Assembly (NCBI GenBank): GCA_963556255.1
Contig: OY744612.1
Coordinates: 19,860,068 to 19,924,067, forward strand
DNA from: Allolobophora icterica
Lineage: Eukaryota; Annelida; Clitellata; Crassiclitellata; Lumbricidae
DNA: 64,000 nt
Reading direction: 5' to 3'
Made by a program: the position numbers and the translations under genes. Under the pieces are notes generated by a model. That model did no database searches. It was not told the DNA's origin and saw only the letters and a list, made by a program, of their open reading frames with translations. This document shows, one piece after another, positions 33,801 to 48,200 of this stretch. Position 1 is the stretch's first letter; the number at the start of each line of letters is the position of its first letter.

Positions 33801-36800
33801 AGGAAGACCAGAGAGCCTCCCACGGCCAAGATTCGTCGGATTACGAGACGCACAAGCCCTTCCCGAGACCCGCTGCTGGTGCTCATTAGTTTGGCTGGCA
33901 ATCCGTCAGCTTTGCAGAAAGATGTACGGAATCCGACTGGGCGGAAAGACGTCATCGATCAACAGGTGGCGTCACAGTAAGTTGTTTCACGGATGCGCTG
34001 TTGCAGCAGCAGCAGCCGATTGTACTCAACATAACAGCTATTTCTGGAAGATGCTGAATGAAGGCGTATCCACACCTGTCTCAATCCTCGCGGCTAATAC
34101 TGAACGTCTCCCTCCCCATCGCCCATCGAGTACACCGCCTTCTCATTACTCTCAATCCAAGTCCAACACATTGTGACAGCTCCTCCATATTCTTCCCTCT
34201 CTAGTCTTCCCATTTCCCTCAACCAAAGTCCAACACACCGTGACAGATCCTCTATCTTCTTCCTTCTCTGGTCTTCTCATTACTCTCAATCCAAGCTGTT
34301 TTTACAGAAAAACAATCCAAGCTGTTTTAACCGAACATGCTCAGGCCATTTGTACAGTTAAACCCCTATTTTGGAAGTAAAGATAAACCTCATTCATTTA
34401 ACCAAAGTGTACTAATATCCTCGTTTACATAACCACTTTTAGCAGTACACAAAGCCTTTGTTACTAAAACCAGTTTTAACAGTACACAAAACCCTCATTT
34501 ATTTAACCAGTTTTAAAAGTACACAAAACCCTCATTTATTTAAACGGTTTCATCAGTACAAAAAACCCTCATTTATTTAACCAGTTTTAACAGTACTTAC
34601 AAAATACAAAACCCTCATTTATTTTACCAGTTTTAACAGTACCAAAACCCTTATTTATTTAACCGGTTTTAACAGTACACAAAACATTTATTTAACTTGT
34701 CTTAACAGCATACAAACCCCTCATTTATTTCACCATTTTAACGACCAGTGCATAACATCCTCGTTATTTTAAGTCTGAACAGACATAAACCCATCATCTA
34801 TTTAACCAATGTGGACAGTCCATACCCGTTACAGTTCTTCTGCACATCATGCTCTTGCACAATCAGTATCTTGACAGCCTAAGCGTTATTATGCACGACT
34901 TTAGGTCCGCCTAATGCTCCTTTATCACGTGCCATCGACCAACAGTCATTCTGTGAGACTTGGTTCTCCGTCTCAAAGGTCATTTCAGCACAAATCCGAA
35001 CACAACAGTAATAATCTAAGAACAGGGCAACGTTCCAGAAAAACACGCAACGAAAAACAGAAAAACAAGTGCTAAACAGTCCTTTCGAAGTGCAGTGCGG
35101 TCGCCTCAGACGAGCAAGCACTCAGCGATAAAGGGTATTAGCATAAGTCGATCTGTCTTCCTTACTCTGGCAAAGTAAGTCAACAAACAAACAAACAAAC
35201 ACGCCCCCACACCGCAAACACTATGACCAGTGGCAGCACTCACTAATGTGGCCAACATGCTTGTGCAGACTGTGGCCTACAACTAGTTAATTTAATTGTC
35301 GTTGTATCAAAGATAATGGGCAATAGTTCACCACAGTGAGAGAATCAAACCCAATCTATGTGGATGAGAGCGCTGAATCTTAACCACCAGACAAAGATAT
35401 CCAGGGAGTGGACTATGTAGAGTAAAGCAGTGTGGCCTATTTAAATCAGCAATGCAAGTGTCTGAATGAATACCACAAGACCTGCACTTTAATATCAGAC
35501 TATACAATAACAATAAACTGTATTATTTTTGCCTCTTAATGCTTGAGTGACCACGGGACCATGTAACGAGCGCACGAGTAAGCAGGTGAACCAGGAAGTA
35601 AGTCAGTGACTTAGTGAGCAAATGTGAGTGAGCCATTCGAGATTCACTAAGCATTCTCACCACAAGTGTCTGATATCATGAGACAGTCGCACTACACGTC
35701 AAAGCCAAGCAATACTCCCACAGGCAGTAATGATATTATCTGACACGACAGTTTCTCATACACCGAAGCCAACTCGTCGTCAATTAAAGAAGACGTTGTT
35801 TATCACAAGTAAGTGGACCATCGTCAACGGTTTCTGCCTAAGGAGCTGTTAGACAATGACCGTGCATCAAAGCAATCCATATTCAACTCACCAACTCACA
35901 AACAACCAAACATCAACAGACGACTCTCCGTCAATTACTCGATAACGGAATCACCCGTCTATTTCGAGCCGTCTTGCTGTTCGTTAGTATTTCTATCTCT
36001 ATTGGTGAGTTAGAGTGCGAGCGAATGAGCATGGACGGAAGTCGTTGCGGCAGCAAATGGATGGGTATGCGAGCAACTGAATGATTGACGTATAGTTAAG
36101 CGAGTTACTAGCAGTCACTAACTCAGAGTGAATTAGTAGTGAGCAACTGAGCGAGCAAGTGCATGCTCAGCGAGGTAGTAAAAGAATGGAGCGACTGAAT
36201 GACTGATGTATAATTAAGCAAGTTAGTAGCAGTCACTAACTCGGAGTGAATTAGTAGTGAGCAACTGAGCGAGCAAGTGCATGCTCAGTGAAGCTGTAAA
36301 AGAATGGGAGTGCGAGCGACTAAATGACTGAAATATAACTGAGCGAGTTAGATAGTAGTCACAGTCACTAACTCAGAGTTAGCAGTGAGCAGCTGAGCGA
36401 GCAAGTGCATTCTCAACAGATACATACCGATAGTTTGCTCATCTCCTCCTTTGGCGGCAGTTCGTACTTGTCCTGGAACATGACGAGACGCTTGANNNNN
36501 NNNNNNNNNNNNNNNNNNNNNNNNNNNNNNNNNNNNNNNNNNNNNNNNNNNNNNNNNNNNNNNNNNNNNNNNNNNNNNNNNNNNNNNNNNNNNNNNNNNN
36601 NNNNNNNNNNNNNNNNNNNNNNNNNNNNNNNNNNNNNNNNNNNNNNNNNNNNNNNNNNNNNNNNNNNNNNNNNNNNNNNNNNNNNNNNNNNNNNNTTTTG
36701 ATTGATACTCCTTACTAGGGCTGTTAACGCACCCCAGAATACTGGGCAATTTATAGACCACTCACATATAATTATAATTTTGCCGAGGGTCACACCCGGA

Positions 36801-39800
36801 CCCTTAAATCAATTCCCGAAACCTACCCTGTATCTGCTACAAGCCGCCTGGGCCGGCGACCGTTTGGTCTGTCAATCAGTGAAGAAATACATATATCACG
36901 GTATAGGGAAGGGGTGACTGACTGGCTGTTGTTCCAGTGGCGAAGAATGGTTTTTGGGGGCTCTTGTGCAGAGCTTCGATGTGTGGCCCCTTGAACCCCT
37001 TTAATTTGAAAAAAAACGCTGTGCAAAAAAACGCTTGGCGCTTTTGCGATATTTGCATATTTCGCACCGTGAGAAATATGCATATATAAATCGCACCTCA
37101 ATTAAATAATAATTAAATAATTACATTTTATTTATTTTCTCCGATTTAATTGTATAAAACATTTTTTATTTCTCCAGGCTAGCATAAAAAATTGAACTAG
37201 AGATAATTAATATAAAAACATTGTTCCATCTGCTGTGACTGCTAAAATATGAATTATCTATGCTTTAATTCTGTCAAATTGTGAAACAGTTGGGTTGGTT
37301 GATAAAAATAACGAAACAATTCAACAAATTAGACAAGTGTTTAGTCTACGGTAGTCTAAAAAGAAGAATCCGAAAATTCCGAAACGTTAAAACATTCGTT
37401 TGCGCGCCTTCATTTGCGCAAAAATATCTACCACTTTTGAAGTGTCAAGCTTTCTGGCATGTTATTTTTCTATTGACAACATTCCAAGTCGCTCAGTCGC
37501 TCTTCTGACATTGTACTTCGTAGATAGTTTTTGATTAGCTTCAATTCTGAAAATGGTCTTTACATGTCGGAAAAATGCGGAAATTTTGGGCATTTTGGCG
37601 GCCTTCTAAAAAGTTGCAAGTTCTTCGCGTGCTTGTAGCTTAGCAGCATAACTTAAATAAGACTTAGACATTATAACTGAGTCTGAGCCTGAGGGAGTGC
37701 GGTAATTTAAATTATACAATCTTTAAGTTTAAGTATTAGTAGTTACTGTAAGTAATTATGCAATTGTCAATTTAAATTACACAAAGTACTACAAAGTAAT
37801 AATATTCCATGCATACTGCGTAGTAGAAAACTCAACAAAAACTCTATAAATTTTAAACGTGTCGCCGTCGGTCATGACATCGATATATTTATACGTCAGT
37901 AAAACAACTTCTGTCCAAAGACTGCATAGAGTAAAAACATTTTGTTATGGCACACCGGTTGTTTACTAAATCATGCATTTGGACATTCCAGCTTCAGATT
38001 CAGCCAATAAAACTATTGAGTCGAGTCACTTGAGTGCATAGTACAGTGTACGCTGTTGCTAAGTTGCTGTACATGTAGATTTACTTTTAGGCTAAAAATG
38101 ACTCTACTCGCTGCTAGGGGTCCTTCTGACCGCCGGGGGCCCTTGTGCATTGCACAACCTGCACAACACATTGCTACGCCACTGTGTTGTTCCATCTTAC
38201 CAAGCCATTAGCCAATGATTTACTAACTTGGAATTAGGCCTTAGTACATAGATTTATTACTAATCGGAATCGGCAAATATAAATGGCCTATACTATCCGG
38301 TATGGGCAAAAACCAAAATCGGTTATGCCCAGAAAATTGCTAGATCCTTAAGCAAGCATTATTATTATTAACTAGTAATGCTGTCAAATGCATAAGGCAT
38401 CAACCGTTGGCAGATCAAAATCAAGGCATACGCAGATCAATACCCAGGAGGTCAATTAATACAATCTACAGCACGGATCAATAATTAGTTCAATTAATGC
38501 AATCTACAGCACAATATGCATGAGTCAATTACCCCCATCTTACCCCACCCATCTTAGTTCATCACTGTATTCATGTATTCGGTCAATATAGACTCTGTTT
38601 CTTATCCACTGGGACATTAACGTTAGCATAAATTCACAATAAGCAACACCAATATCACTCCATACTAATGCCTGCCAGCTGCAGACACTAATATCACCGA
38701 AACAGACACTGTCTGGTAAATGTAATGCTTGTTAACATCGGACATTAATGTGGCTAGTGCATGTTTGGGCATATTTTGTCTGGAAATTAATCCCAACTTA
38801 CAACAGACAGTCACAACGATCATCTAAACATCATTATTATTCTTAGTTTCTGGCCGTCATTATAACCTGCTTCATTCATTTGTGCTTCTTATAACATCAT
38901 TAAATTCTATTTTTACACCAAGCACGGATGATCCCTCAGGAACTAAAAATTGCTCTAAAGGGTAGAATCACTAATTCAGAAAAATCAGGTCTCCTCTTTT
39001 TAATATTTATATGCAATGGGTAAAAACATTAAATAAATTGGAGATATTTGAGACAAAAAATATTAGTAGCTAATATTAACTTATTATTAGATGTAATCTG
39101 TATACACACTTTTAAGTTGCTGTACATGAAAATGCGGTTTGCAATTGGTTCCAATAAAGAATATTCTATTCTATTCTACTCTATATTACTAATATTATTA
39201 TTTTTTAGTTCTTATTTACTATTATTACTTTATTATTGTTTCCATACTGACACAGAGCCATTAGATACTTTTCTTTTTGACCGGGCTTGGGTCGGGAGTG
39301 CCTCTGAGTAGTTGCCTTGAAGGGGCGCTATATAAATTCCGTTGATTGATTGATGGAGCTGATGGCATTCTGCCCACACAAGTAGCATTTGCTCCAAGCC
39401 TTACACATCTACCTTCTGCAAGGCAGCATTCCCAATCTAATGCACATTAGTAGCATTCGTCCACGTGTTGTTCTGGTCACATTAGTCTCGGCTGTCGCCA
39501 GACATTTCTGCGACACGTGGACTTTGGGAGTAGATAAACACAATACACAGAAAAACACCATAAATCCAGGTCCAGTTCCAACACATTCTCCATCAGCGTC
39601 TCGTGAAAAACAACGTCAGCTACACCAAACATCAATATGTCCTATGACGCAAACAGCAACTACAGGAAATTCTGGACCACAGTGAGGCCTTTCACCTCTG
39701 ATTTTGCCCTCCCTCACTTTTTCCCATATATGGGATAAATTGTGACCAAAACATGACTTTACTGCTTTACTTGTACTTTGCTTATTTCAGTTGGTTACAA

Positions 39801-42800
39801 TAAATTCTTGTTTATTGTCATTGTCATTGTTCATTGTCATTGTTCATTGTCATTGTTCACTGTCATAAATGTTTCTATGGCTACTTTCAGGCTGGGTTAC
39901 AAGCCCTGGGGCGTGCAGTGGACAGGCTACAAGCAAGTCCTCCGCCCCACCTGCTCCTTAGCAGTTAAAATTCTAAATTGTATAAATTGTTGTCATCATT
40001 ATTTGGCATGAGCACAGTTCTTATTTTGCCCCCTCTTCTTAGAAACTTCTGGGTTCATAGCTCTCCCACTCTCAAAACCGCGTATGTGGCCACACCCAGC
40101 CGCCAGTGGGGCCACCTACGTCAATCAAACAATCGAACAGACATGTCAATCAAACAAACTTGTCCATAGAAACAACGCATCCTTTAAACAGGCAACACCT
40201 CTGTCTTTATGATGCACTTAAATCGCACGATATTAACCTAACTGCACTCAGCAAGAAAATTTATAATTTCATACAACACAACGGGACTCGAACTTCGGAC
40301 TACAGGATACCTTTCAGGTATTCAAAGGGGCGCTATATAAATAATGTTCTTAGTGAACCGACGTGAGACGCCAAAGCACACTGTTGTGGTTGGTTTAAGG
40401 CCTAGAAATGGTGCTCTGGGCAGACGCAGTTCTCGGAAGAGCGAAATCAATTCCAAGAGAATCTATTGACTTGAAAGACGGCGTCTCCACTGTGGCGCCC
40501 CCAGTCGGACGCACGCGGCAACAATTGCACCAGCCACACACGCACGTGCACTACAAACAGACGAAGCCCGGCTGATGGCGAGAACTAGGCGAGGTCAAGT
40601 CCGGTCACGACATCACGACGATGAGTCATGCTTGGCTGACATCCTATGTACTATCTTATTCTGTGGGACTTCACTAATACACCATGTCAGGTTATAACCA
40701 TCCATATAACATCATACATATATATATATATTTGGTTATGACTGTATATATACATATATACAGTTATGACTGTAGATATATACATATATACAAACACATA
40801 TATACACACATATATATATGGTTATGACTGCATTATATATGCGCTCTAGTTACTGTGCATTATTCTCCGTGTCAGGTGGCCCTATTAGCGGGATTCCCCA
40901 TCCCTTTTGGGTCTCCGCCTCGTAACCTCTATGAATGTAACTTATTGCGTATACTGCATAACTGTCAGTCTATGTTACAGGAAATAAACAGAATTGAATT
41001 GAAAAAACAGAATTGAATTGAATTGAAAGAATATATACATATATCATCATTATCATCAGTTTCTGATGCCAGCCATTTGGCGGCGATGGATACGAATAAA
41101 TGATCTCCATTGTCCTCGGTCATTTGTCAAGTCTACTGCCCCCCTTAATGTCAGTCCAAGTGATGTTATGTCCTCAGTTATATTATCTATCCAGCGTAGT
41201 CTTGGTCTGCCTTTGTGTCTTTTCCCTTCGAATCTTGCATATATACAAACACATATATAAACCAGAGGTGTACTGATAACCCTTTTTGCCGATTATGCCG
41301 ATACCGCGTATAGCCGATTATTTAAATAGCCGATACCGCGTACAAGTTCGATTATTTTGTTATCGCCCAAAAATTAGGCACACGACGTTGTATAATGGTT
41401 ATTGAGGAGTTTCCAGTCCTGTGTATAATAAGTCCTTGGTTCCTACGGTGCCTAGTAAGCAGTCCAATGCTAAATATAAATCAATAATAAGAAATAAAAC
41501 AGATATTTGTGCTCATTTTTTCTTTTTGTAACGATTACTGAGCAAAAAAGTTAATTATAAAGTAATCTGCATTGGCGCCTATTATTTTTTCCCGATGCAA
41601 ATTATGCCGATTGCTCTAATAATCGGCCCAATTATGAATGGGGTATAGGTATCGGTACAGTTCTAAAATAAACACACACACACATATATATATCTATACA
41701 CATAATATATATACATACATATATGTATATACATTATACACTAGGGTGGTCCAAAACCATGAACTTTCTCAGAGTTGCGCTCCACAACCCGATTTTTGTT
41801 CTATGGTTGCCCACTATTACTTCTACCAAATTTGAGGGAGATTGATGAGCATTTAGAGGTGGCTCAAGGTCAGGTGGTTTTCACCATTTAAGCATGAAAT
41901 CAGTAAACTGCACTTGAGGAACAGAAAACATAATTTGAGTTGAATTAAGACACATATTTGGGGGCACGTGCCCCGGCTGCCTTCAGAGCCCACGCCTATG
42001 GACATCATGGAGTACTTTTTTCACATTATTTTTAAATAAGCTCAATAGCATTTCATAAATTTAAAATAGAAATAAGAAAAAACGAATGACATTGAACTTT
42101 TTCAAGGGGCCTAAATTTAGAAAATCATTTTTGGGGTGTTCCAGTGGTTCAATTTTGTCGGATTCTGGATATATTATTCAGCAATGCTTCCTGAGCAGGA
42201 AACCGTTTAAAAAGTCTCAGTAGCAATATTGTCCAGGTCTAACTGCAAATTATTGGTAGTATTACTGGTATTTCTTAGGAAACAGCCAATCCGCCATTTT
42301 AAATTCATTTTTGGGGGTGTTCCTGTGGTCCGATTTTGTCGGATGCTGGATATGTTATTCAGCAATGCTTCCTGAGCAGGAAACCATTTAAAAAGTCTCA
42401 GTCGCAATATTATCCAGGTCTAACTGCAAATTATTGGTAGTATTACTGGTATTTCGTAGGAAACAGCCAATCCGCCATTTTGAAATTCATTTTTGGTGGT
42501 GTTCCTGTGGTCCGATTTTGTCGGATTCTGGATATGTTATTCAGCAATGCTTCCTAAGCAGGAAGCCGTTTAAAAAGCTTCAGAAGCAATATTGTCCAGG
42601 TCTAGCTTCAAATTATTGGTATTATTGCTGGTATTTCTTAGGACACAGCCAATCCGCCATTTTGAAATTCATTTTTGGGGGTGTTCCCGAGGTCAGATTT
42701 TGTTGGATTTTGGATATGTTATTCAGCAATGGTTTTCTGAGCAGGAAACCGTTTAAAAAGCTTCAGAAGAAATTTGGCTCAGGTCTAACTGTAAATTGGC

Positions 42801-45265
42801 TAGACTAGTAAATTAGTCAATGATTTCCACTCGGCTGTACGTGGTATTAGGAAGAAAATGTTGGGGGCCTTGAGCCACCTCTAAAAGTGCTCCAATCTGC
42901 TTCAGATTTGGACCACATCTTACTTTGGTGAGGTAGAACAGATTTAAACTTGTGGAGACTAGTTCTGCTAAAGGTGAATTTTTACCATTGTCTCGTGGAC
43001 CACCCTATTATACACATATACAATATAAAATTACATATACATGTATATATATGCACATATTCATTTCCTACCTGTCATACACAAATACATCATTCGTACA
43101 AACATATATATATATATATATGTATATAAATATATATACAAACATGCATGTTAGCATACACACAACCATACACCATACATACATACAAACAGAAACACAG
43201 AGACAAATACCAATAACAGTGTATTATTAATTATACGTTTCGCATATATGAAGCACCACCAGCTAATGACCAACCATCAATCTATCAATCGCAACGAGCA
43301 ATTGTTAGTGAAGGACTTCTTGCTCAAGGTCCATACACAGTAACCATCTTCGATGTGGCTCAAACCAGTACTCTCCATGTTACAAGGCGAACACTAAAAC
43401 CAATCAGGTATACCATATCCCACATACGCAGAGCACCACTGACCCTTGCTACACAGTCATACCGTACAAGTAAGTGTGAAATTTCCATTGAAAACTGACA
43501 GAAACACTTACATTCTTCCTTCATTCCGACGTCCCGACACTGTTTCAACCGACACGCCTGACACTTCCGCCGCATCCACATGTCCATCTTGCAGTTTCCG
43601 CCAAACTTGCACTCGTAGAAGGCATTCCGCATGATGCTCCGCCGGAAAAATCCTACAGAAGTAAGAAAATCATGCACTAAAGGCATACACAATATTAGGC
43701 AACACTGAACGAACATGACGATGAACTAGTATCTCCAAATGTACATGAAGCATAAACAGGAGTCGTATTAGCCATGGGAATTTCCCCCTCCAAAAGTAAC
43801 AAAATCGTTTGACACTTGAAACAAACAATTTCTGTACATGCAAGTCGCATACTTCAATCATGCAACATGATAGCTTTCCAGTGGCCGGCCCTTCAGGGTG
43901 AGAATTGTCGGGGTTTGGGGGTTCAACCCCCTAGTCTTTCTTAGGACCCCACAGTTACGTCTTCATTGCACACCCCAGGGGTCGTTTTCAACCTCTCAGT
44001 TGTGCTAGTGTGATGTAGCATTATTTGAATCTGAGTCTCTGATAAAGCAAAGAAATTTCTATGGTGTATCATGTATGCATTTTTCAATTTTCTCAACAAA
44101 GGAATTGATTTTGATTGAAGTCCGACTTGCAAAACTGCTAGTGTCTAAATCTGCTGCTTTCAAATTTCGTTAACATGAGTTTGCAAAATACGGATAAAAT
44201 ATTCAACTCCACATGGATCTACCCCTTCCCAGTCTTTTTTCTACAATTCTCATACTGTGCGACCTTCCCTCTGAAAGAGGCTGCCAAACAACCTGCAACA
44301 TAAGCTTTTTACCCTTTTGCCACTATTTCACATACATGGTTCAAAGACTACACGGTGCTCAGTAGTCAAGTGGTTAGCCTACTCGACTGTTAACCGAGAG
44401 GTTGGAGGTTTAAATCCCTGCCAGAGCAGAAATTCTCTGTGTTGAGATTTCGGCTCCATCTGCCCCTCCCCCGCCCCCATTCAACTCCGCTATGATGAAT
44501 ACACTGACCCTGTCGGTGGGAAGATGAGACATCGAGGGAAAGGACTGGTCAACCGTTTTCATGTGCTGAGGCTAAGAAAATGAAGTCGCTAACACTTTAA
44601 TGTTCATGGCTGCCTCAGGGCTAGCTTCAGGGACTGCATGCTCTTCTTCTTCAAGACTCTAGAATTCAATACACTTTTACGACGGACACCAAAATACCAC
44701 CACGTGGAATAACCTTCCTTCAGGTATGGAATTTGCATACATCCTATACAAGCATCTGAAAACTGTTCTTTATCGCCTGAGTTTAGCTGGGAGCATCTCC
44801 GAGTAGAGGCATCTTGGAGGGGCACTAACCCTCTGAATGAATGAATGAACAAGAGTTTAAACCTTTAGCATTAAACTCCAGTTACAAAAAGTTAATCTTT
44901 GACCCAAACCAACCACTTATTCTACACCAGTTCTGCAGAACTAGACAAAATAAGACACCAAACAATAGAGTCCGTAGAAAGAAAGCAGTCTGTTGCATAA
45001 AACACTTCAACTTATCCTAAGAGAGAGAACACAGATGGACTGACATCGGAGACGATGAGTTACGAGGGTCCCAGAACATTTACCCGACTGACTGACTGAC
45101 TGTGCTATTCAAAGATACGACAGCCTCAGTCCATCGGCCTTGAACCTATGTTTAACTGACAAATAACCTTTGGTCTACAGATTCTCCTGCCAAAGCAAAT
45201 GCCAGGAAACAAACACATCCGCATACTACTTCACAGATACACCAAATCAGCAAGTCAGGTCATAA

Positions 45266-45296
<31 letters not shown>

Positions 45297-48200
45297 TATA
45301 TATACATATATACATATATATATACACACATATATGTGTATATATATATACATGTCAACGACCTTGGCACAGAAAGCAAATCAGACCATCGATTTGTCAC
45401 ACAATAGGCAATCCAAAGGGTGGTTTCAATTATGCTGGTAATCGGGCACAGTCGACTGAGGTCTGTATCCAGACGTCTTGTCGGATGCAAGTAAAGGTTA
45501 CTTACTTACTTACTTTTAATGAACCAAGGCAACAGCTGATAGTAAACTGCAATCTTGATGTCTACGATAATTACATTTTGGAAACAATAACAACAGCTGC
45601 TATCTAACAGTACTTTTCAGAATGTCTGCCAATTGTTCTTGTTCAAAGACTGCAGCAGAAAATTACTGAATTCAGGCTGACAAAATTGCCTAATCTCAAA
45701 TATCTAAAACAACATATTTGCTCATCTATATAGTACTGTTTCTTGGAAACTGTACACACTGCAGACTTCTTATACAACACTTCACTATAACACAAATTCT
45801 GAAAAATTGCGATCGCAGACGGATCCCAATATTAATAAACCACTAGAAAATAAACTTGTTATAACATGATCCTGTTATAAGGTGTCATTGAACAGGCTCC
45901 AACAGACGTCATTATAATGAGTTTTTGTTGTACTACCATAACCAACTAGCCGACATAAAAACACCAACAAAAATAATATTGTGGCCATATAAAACAGTTT
46001 TATTAAATTCTGTTGCACATCACTGTATGTACATCACATTGTGATGATTAACATTAAATTGCACTGCATTACATTACTGCTTAAAAGTTAATGTAAAGCA
46101 GAATAAATGAATATACATGGTTGGCTGAAGCCCCAAGCACACTCTGAAAGGTAATTTGCAAAGATTAGGCACTTATGTGCCAGAGTGTCGACAGTAGTGC
46201 CGCAAAGCTACAACACCAGTATCGTAAAGAGTATACAGACATTGGTGAGGCAAAGAGTACAAACTGGCATTGCAAAAAGTAGACACTGATGTGGCAAAGC
46301 AGACACTGGTGTGGCAAATAGTAGACAATATGTGACAAAGAGCACACACACTAGTGTGGCACAGTAGAAAATGGTGTGGCAAAGAGTAGACACTGGTGTG
46401 GCAAACAGTAGATAATAGTGTGGCAAAGGGCACACAGGTGTGGCAAACAGTAGATAATAGTGTGGCAAAGAGTAGACACTAATGTGGCAGAGCAGACACT
46501 GGTGTGGCAAACTGCAGACAATAGTGTGGCAAAGAGCACACACACTATTGTGGCAGATTAAACACTGGTGTTACAAACCGTAGAAAATGGTGCGTGGCAA
46601 AAAGCACACACATACTACTGTGGCAGAGTAGGCACTGGTGTGGCACAGCATAGACCAGCGGTTCCCAAACTTCTCTGGGTCAGGACCCACTTGTGAATAT
46701 CTTGGCACTCTCGTTACCCACTGTGTAAAACTAAGCTTTGTGTACTAAAATTTGCTTCGAAAATTGGCATCGAAATATGCACATTTACGTACAACATTTA
46801 GAAATTGGCATATTGAAAGCAATAAAAGAAAACTAAGGTAAAAACAGTTTACAATTTATTGCAATCCAAAAGCAAATGTTGTACCAATATAATGTAACAA
46901 TGTATGTAATCATAACAGCATCAGTGTGACGGACAAGCCTGCACGTTACTCATAAGTAAGTCAAATGCTATTGCTCCGAAAAAAAATATTTCTCAAAAAA
47001 ATTTGGCGACCCACTTCCCAGAGTTTAGCGACCCACTTTTTGGTTGCGACCCACAGTTTGGAAAACTCTGGCATACACAATAGATTGGCAGAGAGTAGCT
47101 TTATTCAGCCTCCCATCCACCTAACGCAGAAGCCTCGAACTATCGTCGTTTCGGAAGCGGAGGCGTGGATGTCGTCAAATTGGCTTCGGCAGAACCGGGT
47201 AAAAAAATGCAGTGCATACAGGTGGGCACACACCAGGCGCAATCTAGGACCCACAAAAGAAGACCGGTGTCGGCAATCTCTGACTGAATTACGCAACTGA
47301 TCCTTGTGATCAAGATGTGTGATTGGACGGCGAATTATCTCAGCGGCTGACCAGTGAATATGCATTGCAGGACCTGCTTCAATCAGTTGCGTCAGATACT
47401 GGTCATAACTCTACTTCATTCGTTCATACTGACGTGGACTGTAACTCCAACCTTACCAGGGCTACCACAGCTCAGAATACGTCAGCTCCAGTCGGTCCTC
47501 AACTGTGTCATCCAAGTCGTACATCCGGACCTTCTCCCTTGAAACTAGAGATCAGCATCGGCCGGGCAGGAGCGGGCGGCATGTCCCGGTGTGCCTGTTC
47601 GGATTCACAGGCCGGGGAGAGTTTGTGGCGGGCCGAGAAATTTCGACCCGCATTATTGGACAAATGTTGACTCTCATATTCTGTCCTTGTGTTAAAAAAC
47701 CGCAGTTGCAATTTGTTGCTATTAGATGTTACATAGTCCATTTACGTTACATTCCATTACTATTTGTGTCAAAGCGCATGCATTCACTGTCACTTCCTGC
47801 CAAAAGGCTTTGTCTAATTCCTCGAAAAGGCAACAGTAATGTATGGATGTCAGCTGCAATTAATGTGTCCTACTAATAATTGATGTCTACGATCGTCCTA
47901 ACTGCATTAGTGCCTGCCGTCTCTAGACACCACTTCAAGGACAGCTGTCGTCTATTGCACGTGGTTGAAATGAGTTTCTGGTTTTCTGGAAGGATGCCTG
48001 GATATTACAGGAAGCCAACGCATCACACGGAGATAGTATCGATTGGCTCACGTTCTTCAAAGAACCAAGGACTTTGCTATGGATGCATTTTTTTCTCACG
48101 AGCAGAAGTAATGTCTGACTTTTACATTTACTAATGTTCTCACAACACTTTCACAGAAAGAAACAATGTGGCAGACTACTAGGCAGTTGTATAGCAACGA

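Noticed and set aside
36348..36793. Open frames across the run of N
   Set aside because: Translation through unknown bases; only the 36428-36495 exon is supported.
44345..44425. tRNA gene from A- and B-box-like sequence
   Set aside because: Poor cloverleaf and continuous with a SINE body; the same applies to 6655-6730, 30895-30960, 31710-31770, 33535-33602 and 48590-48657.
46165..46545. Cys/Leu/His-rich minus-strand frames suggesting a small cysteine-rich protein
   Set aside because: They coincide with a degenerate tandem repeat and show only unit periodicity.
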